Source: Rudaea sp.
GTDB taxonomy: Bacteria > Pseudomonadota > Gammaproteobacteria > Xanthomonadales > Rhodanobacteraceae
DNA: 64,000 bases
Assembly: GCA_031291055.1 (NCBI GenBank)
Contig: JARLJU010000058.1
Location: 19,341 to 83,340, forward strand
Direction: 5' to 3'
Positions 18,834 to 25,686 of the stretch are shown piece by piece; positions within the stretch are counted from its first letter, which is position 1, and every line of letters starts with the position of its first letter. The notes beneath the pieces are model-generated. The model was not told the origin of the DNA. It was given only the letters and a program-made list of their open reading frames with translations, and searched no databases. The translations under genes and the position numbers were made by a program.

Positions 18834-20036
18834 CTAATACTTGTATTCCAGCGAGAGCCACACTTTGCGTTCGCTGACCACGTAGCCATCGCTGTGATAG
18901 TCGGCGTAGTCGAGCTCGGTGCTTAGTTGGCTGGTGATCGCGTAGGTCAGGCTGGCATTGATTTCGTCGCCATAGTGCTGGTCGTCGCGAGCTGCATGAA
19001 AATCATGCCATAGCACCAACCAGCCGAACTCCCTGGTGAACTGGCCGAAAGCGCCGATGTAGCGATCGTCCAGGCCCTTTACCGGCGTGTTCTTGAACTC
19101 GCTCGCCCAGCCGTTGAAGCCGTGGTTGGATCCATAGGGCGAGGAAAATCCTACTTTGCCGTTGGCGCCGAGGACTTCCCGGCCGAGCTTGGCATTGATC
19201 GCGTCGTTGCCGGAACTGGCCTCGAGCAGGTGGTAGTCGGCGATATAGTCCTGCGGGTTGTTGCGCCAGCTGTTCTGCTGCGCGAATTCGGCGCTCCATA
19301 CGAGTTTGTATTCCGAAAACGCTTGCTTTCCTGACCAGCGCAAGCCGGCCGTCCGCCATGAATATTTAGCCTGCGTATCGTTTTCGACAAGGTAGTCGTA
19401 GGCGCTGAGTTTGCCCAGCGCCAGGGCCTGGTCGATGTGCAGCAGGTTGGCGTTCAGATCCCATTGCCGCTGGGTCGGATCCGGATAGTCGTGGCCGACG
19501 CTGCGCAATGCCTTGTCGAGGTAGATGTACTGCAAGGTCGTCCCCGAATCGAGCTGCCAGCTGGTTGACAATGCATCGAACGACTGCGGTGTCTGCCGCC
19601 AAAGACCGGACGTGAAAAACCGCTGGTTGTCGAGATTGATGTATTGGCGGCCGAGGCGTGCGGCGACGGTGTCGTCGCCGTAGCCCAGCCAGGCTGCACT
19701 GATCTGTTTGGAAGGTGGGTCGGACTCCGACGGGAACTGGGTCTTGCCGTTGGCCGTATCGTTGTAGTTCGAGCCGAACAGCGCGACCGTGTCGCTGCCC
19801 TCGATGTCTGCCGCCCAATGCGAAGCGAACACCCAGCGATAGCCGAGCAGGATGCGCAAGGTATTGGCATTCGCCGTGCGCGTGAATGCGTCGTTCTCGA
19901 TATTCGCGTAACGGTAACGCAGGTCGATGATCGGTGCGCTGGTATCGGCGCCGGCATCCGCGTGCACGTAATCTGCAACGCCCGCAAGTAAAGCCACGCC
20001 AGCCAGCAGCGCCCATGATCGCTTGATCCGCTTCAT
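18834..20036 (-). CDS. Outer-membrane beta-barrel protein, alginate-export-like
   Basis: A 400-residue protein with a 26-residue signal peptide (MKRIKRSWALLAGVALLAG, cleaved after HA), alternating beta-strand sequence and a terminal Tyr (LEYKY), as in BAM-assembled barrels. The internal QRFFTSGLWRQTPQSFDAL resembles the Alginate_exp family (PF13372) block around FVGNVGWRQNEQTFDA. It is probably a channel for anionic or uncharacterised solutes. GGGGAG precedes the start. It is convergent with the NodT gene, eight bases apart. Confidence 0.7.
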   Translation of the reverse strand: MKRIKRSWALLAGVALLAGVADYVHADAGADTSAPIIDLRYRYANIENDAFTRTANANTLRILLGYRWVFASHWAADIEGSDTVALFGSNYNDTANGKTQFPSESDPPSKQISAAWLGYGDDTVAARLGRQYINLDNQRFFTSGLWRQTPQSFDALSTSWQLDSGTTLQYIYLDKALRSVGHDYPDPTQRQWDLNANLLHIDQALALGKLSAYDYLVENDTQAKYSWRTAGLRWSGKQAFSEYKLVWSAEFAQQNSWRNNPQDYIADYHLLEASSGNDAINAKLGREVLGANGKVGFSSPYGSNHGFNGWASEFKNTPVKGLDDRYIGAFGQFTREFGWLVLWHDFHAARDDQHYGDEINASLTYAITSQLSTELDYADYHSDGYVVSERKVWLSLEYKY

Positions 20037-20383
20037 TTGGCTCCCCAGTTGTCAAAAGTCGTACAAGTCCCGCAGCAACCTCCTGCGGCGAAAAATCTCG
20101 AAGAAGAATGTTTTTTCGTCGATCGGCGCGGCCCGGTGGTTGTTTGATTCGGCTGCAACGAGTTACATGCTCCGCACACTAATGTGGCGCTGCGCAAGCT
20201 GGCCAATCGCTTAATGACATTTGCATATGAATTGGCCGGTCTGGCCCGGGACGCCGCGATTCCGGCGACCGGACTGGCAGATGCACCGGCAGCATGCGAT
20301 GTCAGCGCGCCGCGATCGACACGCCTACCGTTGTGGCCGCTTCGCGCCGATCCGGTCGCCCGGCGTGACGCTTGCGAATCGCC
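20037..20383. other. Intergenic region between the two porin genes
   Basis: About 350 bases. The right-hand porin ends at 20384 and the left-hand porin starts at 20036, so this is the promoter and leader region of the alginate-export-like gene. In the leader, CCGCAG and CTGCGG (20071-20089) form a short hairpin whose loop holds AGGAGG on the minus strand, some 35 bases upstream of the start codon and separate from the real GGGGAG site. No coding potential is seen. Confidence 0.4.
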
Positions 20384-21772
20384 TCAAAACTTGAAGCGGA
20401 AGCCGATCATCGGGTCTGCCGTGGCGGTGTGCAGGAATCCGGAAGCCAGACCATCGGATACCTTGGAGAACATCACGCCGGCATAGGTGTCGAGACGCTT
20501 GGTCCAGCGGTAGTCCGTCATCAGCGAATACACGCCTTCGCTGCCGCTGCAGGTGGCAGCACTGGCGTTCGAACAATGCACCAGGCCGTAGCTGTTCTGA
20601 TCGTAGCGGTAGACAGCGCCGGTAATGTCCCAATCCTTGGTGAGCTGATACTTCAGGCCAGCCCAGGACACCTGCAGGATCTTGGGTGTAGGAAATGCAT
20701 TGTTGTTGACCACGCCGAAGTAGTAGCCGCCAAGACCGGAGAAAGGAGCCGTTATCGGCAACGAGGGATTTTCGTACTTGATGTGCTCGTAGCCGACAAA
20801 CGCCTTGTACGGACCAGCAGTGTAGCTGCCATCCAGGGTGTAAGAAGTATTGTCGGAAATCGTGGCCGCCAGTGAGTCGATCGGCAGCGTCGTAACCTGC
20901 GCTGCGCTCAGCGATGCAGCGGCGATCGCATCCTTCTTGCGACCGTAGAGGCCGTCCACCGAAAACCCGGCGTAGTCGAAACCGACGTCGCCCTGCCACG
21001 CTTCTCCCGGACTGCTGTCGGTCTTGCCGAACTGGTACAGCGCACCTGCGTGGAAGATGTCGTAGCTGTAGACGTACTTCACCGAATTGTCGAGGCGGGC
21101 ATCCTCCGTGTCGCCCATGCCCGCGGTCGTGCCGGACAGACCGATGATCGAAAATGCGTAAGAGCCGCCCATGGGATCGTATTTGATGATGTTGTCCAGC
21201 AACAGCGTATTGTGCCGGCCGAATGTCAGCGTTCCGAAGTCAGGCGAACTTAGGCCCGCGTAGGCCTGGCGGCTGAAAAACTGGCCCGCCAGAGAGCTGT
21301 CGCCGGCGGATGTCTGATTCGCCAGCGGCACGCCGTTGTTGTGCGTCAGCGACTTGAGCGCGTCGGCAAGATTTCCCGATTGCGGATCAAACGCCATTTC
21401 CGCGTTGAACACGAATGACAATCTATCGGTGATTTCCTCGGTTCCCTTGATTCCGAATCTCGACTGGCTCAGTCCGTTCGGTGCCACTGAAGTAATCGAC
21501 TTGTTGCTGTTCTTCGAGATCAGGTACTCCAGACCGACCATCCAGTCCTGGCTCAGCGGCGTGCCATGGGTCTGATAGGCGACGCCGATGTCGTAGACGC
21601 CATAGACGGTAATGCCGTTCCAGGTGAGGGAGTCGTCGTCCGCGGCGACGGCAACATGGCTGAACATCGTCGCGGCGGCGATCATGACCGGTACAAAAAG
21701 AGAGTTGCGCGAACGCGTCGCACTGGCGAGATAGAAGGCGTCACGGTCACATCGCATGATTGCGCTATTCAT
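20384..21772 (-). CDS. Gram-negative general porin (Porin_4 type), ModE-linked
   Basis: A 462-residue trimeric-porin-type barrel. A signal peptide (about residues 1-43, cleaved after VAVA) is followed by SLTWNGITVYGVYDIGVAYQ, the first strand typical of burkholderial porins, then SRFGIKGTEEITDRLSFVFNAEM and the signature SRQAYAGLSSPDFGTLTFGR. It ends FRFKF with the terminal Phe required by the Bam machinery. GAGGAG lies eight bases upstream of ATG 21772. The ModE-type operator at 21886-21909 is 114 bases upstream, suggesting that expression depends on molybdate or a similar oxyanion. Confidence 0.88.
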   Translation of the reverse strand: MNSAIMRCDRDAFYLASATRSRNSLFVPVMIAAATMFSHVAVAADDDSLTWNGITVYGVYDIGVAYQTHGTPLSQDWMVGLEYLISKNSNKSITSVAPNGLSQSRFGIKGTEEITDRLSFVFNAEMAFDPQSGNLADALKSLTHNNGVPLANQTSAGDSSLAGQFFSRQAYAGLSSPDFGTLTFGRHNTLLLDNIIKYDPMGGSYAFSIIGLSGTTAGMGDTEDARLDNSVKYVYSYDIFHAGALYQFGKTDSSPGEAWQGDVGFDYAGFSVDGLYGRKKDAIAAASLSAAQVTTLPIDSLAATISDNTSYTLDGSYTAGPYKAFVGYEHIKYENPSLPITAPFSGLGGYYFGVVNNNAFPTPKILQVSWAGLKYQLTKDWDITGAVYRYDQNSYGLVHCSNASAATCSGSEGVYSLMTDYRWTKRLDTYAGVMFSKVSDGLASGFLHTATADPMIGFRFKF

Positions 21773-21885
21773 GAATATCTCTCCTCAAGGTTGTGCTGCC
21801 CAGCCTGGTGATAATCCGGATGTAAGCGGCATATGCGGAGTCCCCGACCGATCCGATCCGTACAATATGGAAAGCCTGGAATTAG

Positions 21886-21909
21886 CGTTATTCCCCAATG
21901 ACTATAACG
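21886..21909. promoter_or_regulatory. ModE-type operator
   Basis: CGTTAT-N12-ATAACG, with both half-sites perfect. This is the same half-site sequence and the same 12-base spacing as the E. coli modA operator that binds molybdate-loaded ModE. It lies between the divergent porin and a ModE-family gene, so the match is supported by context as well as sequence. Confidence 0.7.
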
Positions 21910-21949
21910 ATTCCACGGTGACCAGACAAATCACGGCAAGCAGGAGCCC

Positions 21950-22051
21950 ATGAGAATCATGATCGCGATGAAGAACGAGCGGCGCGGAGGAATGTCCGCT
22001 CCGGCCATGTCGAGCCAAGCGGCATCAGTTTGCGTGGCACAACTACCATGA
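21950..22051 (+). CDS. Possible 33-codon leader ORF upstream of modE
   Basis: An ATG preceded by AGGAG (only 3 bases away) opens a 33-codon frame, rich in Met and Ala, that ends in ATGA exactly at the modE start (22048-22051). modE itself has no Shine-Dalgarno sequence, which would be explained if its ribosomes come from this frame. It could equally be fortuitous. Confidence 0.25.
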   Translation: MRIMIAMKNERRGGMSAPAMSSQAASVCVAQLP

Positions 22052-22425
22052 GCCCGCAGCGCCCCCAACTTCGCATCCGTGTTGCCCTCAGCCCGGGCGT
22101 GGCGCTGGGGCCGGGGAAGGCGGATTTGCTCGAATGCATCGCCGCATCGGGATCCATTTCCGCGGCGGCTCGACAGATGCGGATGAGCTACAAACGTGGC
22201 TGGACCCTGGTTGACGACATGAACCGGGCGTTCAAGTCCCCCGTCGTGGCAAGCGTTGCCGGCGGAGTGCAGGGTGGCGGAGCGATGCTGACCGCAAACG
22301 GCAAACGCGTCTTGGCCTTGTACCGGAAGATCGAGTGCCAGGCCGCGCAAGCTTGCGATCGCGAACTGGCCGCCATCGCGCGCCTGACGGCTCCGGACGG
22401 AGAGGGAAAATCCGCACCAAAGTGA
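22048..22425 (+). CDS. modE: ModE-type molybdate-responsive regulator, N-terminal domain only
   Basis: A 125-residue winged-helix protein. GPGKADLLECIAASGSISAAARQMRMSYKRGW is the ModE HTH (LysR-like, with the SYKRAW recognition-helix pattern), and GGVQGGGAMLT plus the AYR-like LTANGKRVLALYRKIE complete the DNA-binding domain. The C-terminal molybdate-binding (MOP) domains of E. coli ModE are absent, as in the short ModE forms of some proteobacteria. It probably binds the palindrome at 21886-21909, controlling itself and the divergent porin. Whether it senses molybdate directly is unclear. Confidence 0.85.
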   Translation: MSPQRPQLRIRVALSPGVALGPGKADLLECIAASGSISAAARQMRMSYKRGWTLVDDMNRAFKSPVVASVAGGVQGGGAMLTANGKRVLALYRKIECQAAQACDRELAAIARLTAPDGEGKSAPK

Positions 22426-22531
22426 CGGGCAGCAAGCGCTTGAGCCGGGGAAGCGTTCGGGACCAAGGCGTGGCGTTCGCGAGCAATGCGGCTGAATCAA
22501 TGCCTACGGCGAACCGCACAGCGCCGGCGAT

Positions 22532-22558
22532 AGCGTACAGATTGCCGGGCTGTACGCT
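22532..22558 (+). terminator. Hairpin downstream of modE
   Basis: AGCGTACAG and CTGTACGCT form a perfect 9-bp stem with a 9-base loop about 110 bases after the modE stop. The following TCTTCGTGTT is only weakly T-rich, so this is a possible but not convincing terminator. It also lies just below the end of the small minus-strand gene 22568-22765. Confidence 0.3.
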
Positions 22559-22567
22559 TCTTCGTGT

Positions 22568-22765
22568 TCAGCCTCCTGCGCAGGAATCCAGCATCGCCAT
22601 CGCCAGAACTTCGACGCACGTCAGCCTTGCAGGCGCAGCCACGTCGGCATCGTTTGCGCCACGGGGAAGCTGATCGATGCTGATTGTGGTGGGAAGCTGA
22701 TCGACGGCGGGTGCTCGCGTAGTCGAAGATTGCAGTTCAAGACCGGTGGTATGCAGCTTGTTCAT
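22568..22765 (-). CDS. Small orphan peptide gene with strong RBS
   Basis: A 65-residue peptide with no recognised family. The start ATG has GAGGAA seven bases upstream, an unusually good site for a random frame. The N-terminal 45 residues are polar and acidic (LPTTISIDQLPRG, DADVAAPARL); the last 16 are hydrophobic, contain two Cys and end CAGG. The layout, a soluble leader-like part plus a short Cys-containing tail, recalls ribosomal-peptide precursors, but no maturation enzyme lies beside it. It sits between modE and the left end of the integrated element, on the chromosomal side. Confidence 0.4.
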   Translation of the reverse strand: MNKLHTTGLELQSSTTRAPAVDQLPTTISIDQLPRGANDADVAAPARLTCVEVLAMAMLDSCAGG

Positions 22766-22968
22766 GGCCAGTTCCTCGTTTCGAAGTTGCCGCGATGCGC
22801 GATTTGCGCCGGCGTCATTGCCCCCGCACTACGAGGAACGCCAAAAGGCGGTGATTCGCGTCATTTGCCAGGCTGTTCGGAATACCCGGCAGGTAGCGCG
22901 GACGGAGTGGAGCGCAATCGGGGCGAAGTTCTCACCGAGCAATGGTCGGAATCGAGCAACAGATTCAA

Positions 22969-23013
22969 TGGCGACCCCGGCCCGATTTGAACGGGCGACC
23001 TCGCCCTTAGGAG
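22969..23013. repeat. attL: 45-bp duplicate of the tRNA-Arg 3' half
   Basis: Identical to 32150-32194. It begins TGGCGACCCCGG and ends CTTAGGAG, covering CCA, acceptor 3' strand, T arm, variable loop and the anticodon-loop region. Beyond 23013 the sequences diverge completely, so this is the displaced original tRNA end. Confidence 0.9.
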
Positions 23014-23497
23014 TTCGACCGAGCCTAATCTGCGCAACTTTCCACAACTCAGGACAGTAGGAAAGACGCGGGTTGGCTTTTGTCCAAGTTCGGGTGCAGT
23101 TGCCAGTTGTAATAGCACACTGTCCCTACAGTGTCCCTGAGGAAATGCGTGCTTTCGGTTAAATCAGCGACCCGATGCGCAAAAGTTATCGTCTGCAGGC
23201 TGGCGCTCAGCGAGCGGAGGGGGCGGCGAATCCGCATTCAACCTGTAAGGCTTAGAATGCCGGATCGAACACCAAGTACGGAAACCATAGATTCATAGGC
23301 AAAACGCTCACGTTTTGAGAAATCTTTGAGAAGTCGCTGAGGAGGTTTTGAAGATTTTTGCCCACGGCATCCCCATACTTCTGGCTGGCGAGGTTCATTC
23401 GACTGTGCGAGCCCGGCTACGATACTTGGCAAGCTTGTGCGCATTGCCCGGTTCTTCGATGTTTCCTTCATCCATCGCTGCAATAGGGAGTAGAGCC
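23014..23497. other. Left end of the element, cargo promoter region
   Basis: About 480 bases without a convincing gene. It contains the 22-bp arm-like repeat (23121-23142) and a 7-bp inverted repeat CAAAACG-CTCA-CGTTTTG (23300-23317) lying about 180 bases upstream of the first cargo gene, a possible operator. The region is visibly less GC-rich than the chromosome on the left. Confidence 0.4.
23121..23142. repeat. Putative integrase arm site, left
   Basis: Two direct TGTCCCT units spaced 11 bases start to start, followed by GAGG. It matches 32084-32105 at 20 of 22 positions in the same orientation. It lies about 110 bases inside attL. Paired short direct repeats near both ends of a tRNA-targeting element are typical arm-type binding sites of tyrosine integrases. 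Confidence 0.5.
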
Positions 23498-25309
23498 ATG
23501 AGACGTACGCTGCTATCCGCTGCGCTGGTCGCAGCCCTGGTTTCCGCTACCGGCACTGCCGCGGCGGCCAGCTTCACCTATCACGGCAGCCTGCAGGATG
23601 GCGGCAAGCCGGCAGACGGCAGCTACGACATCGAGTTGATGCTGTACTCCGCGTCCAGTGGCGGCAGCGTCATCGGCGGCCCGCTGATCATGAACAAGGT
23701 TGCGGTACACAACGGCAGCTTCAGCACGCAGGCGGATTTCGGCCCGCTGGCAAAATCCTTTAGTCAGGCTTTTGTCAGCACTAGCGTTCGCAGCCCCGGT
23801 CAGGGCGAATTCGTCAGCCTGGATACGCGGGCACAGGTGAGTGTGTCTCCCGCGTCCAGCGTATGTCCCGGAGCGTGGACGCTGGACGGCAATGCCGGCA
23901 ATCCGGCGGGCAGCTATCTCGGGACGGCGGACACGAAGCCACTCACATTCGAGGTGAATGGCACGCAAGTGGGGCAAATTACAGTCTCCGGGAACGCTAC
24001 CATTGCCCCTTCCGCAGCCAACGTCGTATTTGGGTCGCCGACCAACAACGTGGGCGGCGGCTTAGGCGGCGCCACGATTGCCGGTGGCGGCGATGCGGGA
24101 ACCAATTGCGGTTCGGGCACCCAGCCATGTGGCAATTCCGTGACGCAGTACTGGGCCACCGTCGGCGGCGGTCGAGCCAACGTTGCGAGTGGTACTACCT
24201 CAACGGTTGCCGGCGGCTATGGCAATGCGGCGAGTGGAAATGAATCAACTGTCGCTGGCGGGTATGAAAACCAGGCGGCAGGACGTGTTTCGACCGTTGG
24301 CGGCGGCGGCGGCGACAGCGCGATAGGGGACAGATCCACAGTCGCTGGCGGAAGCGCCAATGTCGCGAGCGGTTTTGCTGCGACGATTCCAGGCGGATTT
24401 GGCAATACTGCTGGTGGCGACTACAGTTTTGCAGGTGGATATGGAGCCGTGGCTCGGGCTGCCTCGGCAACAGTTACGCCGGGGTGCACTGCAGGGACCA
24501 ATTGCGGCGACTACGGCACATTTGTTTGGGAAGACGCGTCTAACCAAGGTACGAACTTCACGTCCACTGGCCCGAACCAGTTCCTGATTCAGGCGAACGG
24601 TGGCGTGGCGATCAACGGAACCCCCGTGGCCAACACCGATGAATTGACGGTTTACGGCAACGGCAACGGGAATAACAACGTCAATCTTCACCTGCTTCCG
24701 TTTGGAGCCACGCAGGGATTCAATGTGAGGGCCATGGGGGGCGGCAGCATCGTCCCGTCCTTTCAAATCACGCAAGATGGTGCCATTACGGCGACGCGAT
24801 TCGACATTGGGTCGACCGGAAATATCGGACTGCTCGGTGCCGGCACGGGCACGAACCCGCTGACGGTTGGCACCGATACAACGAATGGCAATGGCGCATT
24901 CCTTTCCGCGGGTGGCGTCTGGACCGCCGGTTCAAGTCGCACGTTCAAGGAAGATTTCGCCCGGATCGATGCGAGCAGCATCTTGGCGAAAGTGATCGAA
25001 TTGCCAGTACAGACCTGGTTCTACAAGAACGATCATCAGGAGGGTCGGCACATGGGTCCTGTGGCGGAAGACTTCGCCGCACTATTCGGCCTAGGTAATG
25101 ATGACAAGCACATCGGTGGTGTAGACGAGAGCGGAGTCGCCTTCGCAGCGATTCAAGGCTTGAATCAGAAAGTCGAGGCGGAAAAAGTGGAGAACGCGGA
25201 CCTCAAGGAGAAAAGCGACACGTTGGCGCGGGAGAATGCGGAATTGCGCAGCAAGCTTGATGATCTGACTGCGCGTATGAGTCGGCTCGAAGCCAAGCAG
25301 GGACAGTGA
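23498..25309 (+). CDS. Secreted YadA-head-like protein with Peptidase_S74 chaperone domain
   Basis: A 603-residue protein. A signal peptide (about 1-25, ending AAAA) is followed by a beta-rich domain (about 26-190). Residues about 225-330 hold some seven degenerate repeats of the form STVAGGxxNxAxG, as in YadA-type trimeric adhesin heads. The C-terminal domain (from about 478) is an S74 intramolecular chaperone with the Ser479-x4-Lys484 dyad (SSRTFK) used for self-cleavage in phage tail spikes, ending in a coiled coil from about 560. It probably trimerises and is exported. GGAG is placed seven bases before ATG 23498; longer starts lack the signal peptide at the N-terminus. Confidence 0.82.
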   Translation: MRRTLLSAALVAALVSATGTAAAASFTYHGSLQDGGKPADGSYDIELMLYSASSGGSVIGGPLIMNKVAVHNGSFSTQADFGPLAKSFSQAFVSTSVRSPGQGEFVSLDTRAQVSVSPASSVCPGAWTLDGNAGNPAGSYLGTADTKPLTFEVNGTQVGQITVSGNATIAPSAANVVFGSPTNNVGGGLGGATIAGGGDAGTNCGSGTQPCGNSVTQYWATVGGGRANVASGTTSTVAGGYGNAASGNESTVAGGYENQAAGRVSTVGGGGGDSAIGDRSTVAGGSANVASGFAATIPGGFGNTAGGDYSFAGGYGAVARAASATVTPGCTAGTNCGDYGTFVWEDASNQGTNFTSTGPNQFLIQANGGVAINGTPVANTDELTVYGNGNGNNNVNLHLLPFGATQGFNVRAMGGGSIVPSFQITQDGAITATRFDIGSTGNIGLLGAGTGTNPLTVGTDTTNGNGAFLSAGGVWTAGSSRTFKEDFARIDASSILAKVIELPVQTWFYKNDHQEGRHMGPVAEDFAALFGLGNDDKHIGGVDESGVAFAAIQGLNQKVEAEKVENADLKEKSDTLARENAELRSKLDDLTARMSRLEAKQGQ

Positions 25310-25310
25310 T

Positions 25311-25625
25311 ATGGATGCGCGCCTTTCTTTAGCTTCAATCCTTGCCGGTATTGTCTCATTGACTCCATATGCTGCGTCGGCGACGACTGCGTCACAACCG
25401 CCACGCTTCCAGTTGGTCGGCTCGGGCACTCTGACGGTGGATCAGCCTGTGTTGAAAAATGGAAATGTGAAGATCAAAGCGCATCTGACGCCAAGCGATG
25501 CCGCGAGCGCGCCATCTGTGCAAGAAGGCGGCGGATTCGCGCTGATTGCCAATCTCTCCGCAGCATCCCTGGTTTGTTACAACGACACTATCTTCCGCGA
25601 TGATTTCGATGGCGATGGGTTCTAG
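25311..25625 (+). CDS. Small secreted protein with IF-type C-terminal tail
   Basis: A 104-residue protein starting one base after the S74 gene stop, with AGGGA seven bases upstream. It has an N-terminal signal peptide (LSLASILAGIVSLTPYAASA) and a short beta-rich body, and ends NDTIFRDDFDGDGF. The tail matches the end of the next protein (GDEIFCNGFESYQ) in the pattern D-x-I-F-x-x-x-F-[DE]. No known family. It is almost certainly in the cargo operon. Confidence 0.65.
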   Translation: MDARLSLASILAGIVSLTPYAASATTASQPPRFQLVGSGTLTVDQPVLKNGNVKIKAHLTPSDAASAPSVQEGGGFALIANLSAASLVCYNDTIFRDDFDGDGF

Positions 25626-25686
25626 GAAAGTGCAATTGGGTGACAAGACCGTTGATCCCTTAGCGATACATTACGGAGCAAACAAC

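Noticed and set aside
24170..24450. Short repeated sequence resembling a CRISPR-like array
   Set aside because: The repeats are in-frame codons of the YadA-head motif, vary in sequence, and lack uniform repeat and spacer lengths.
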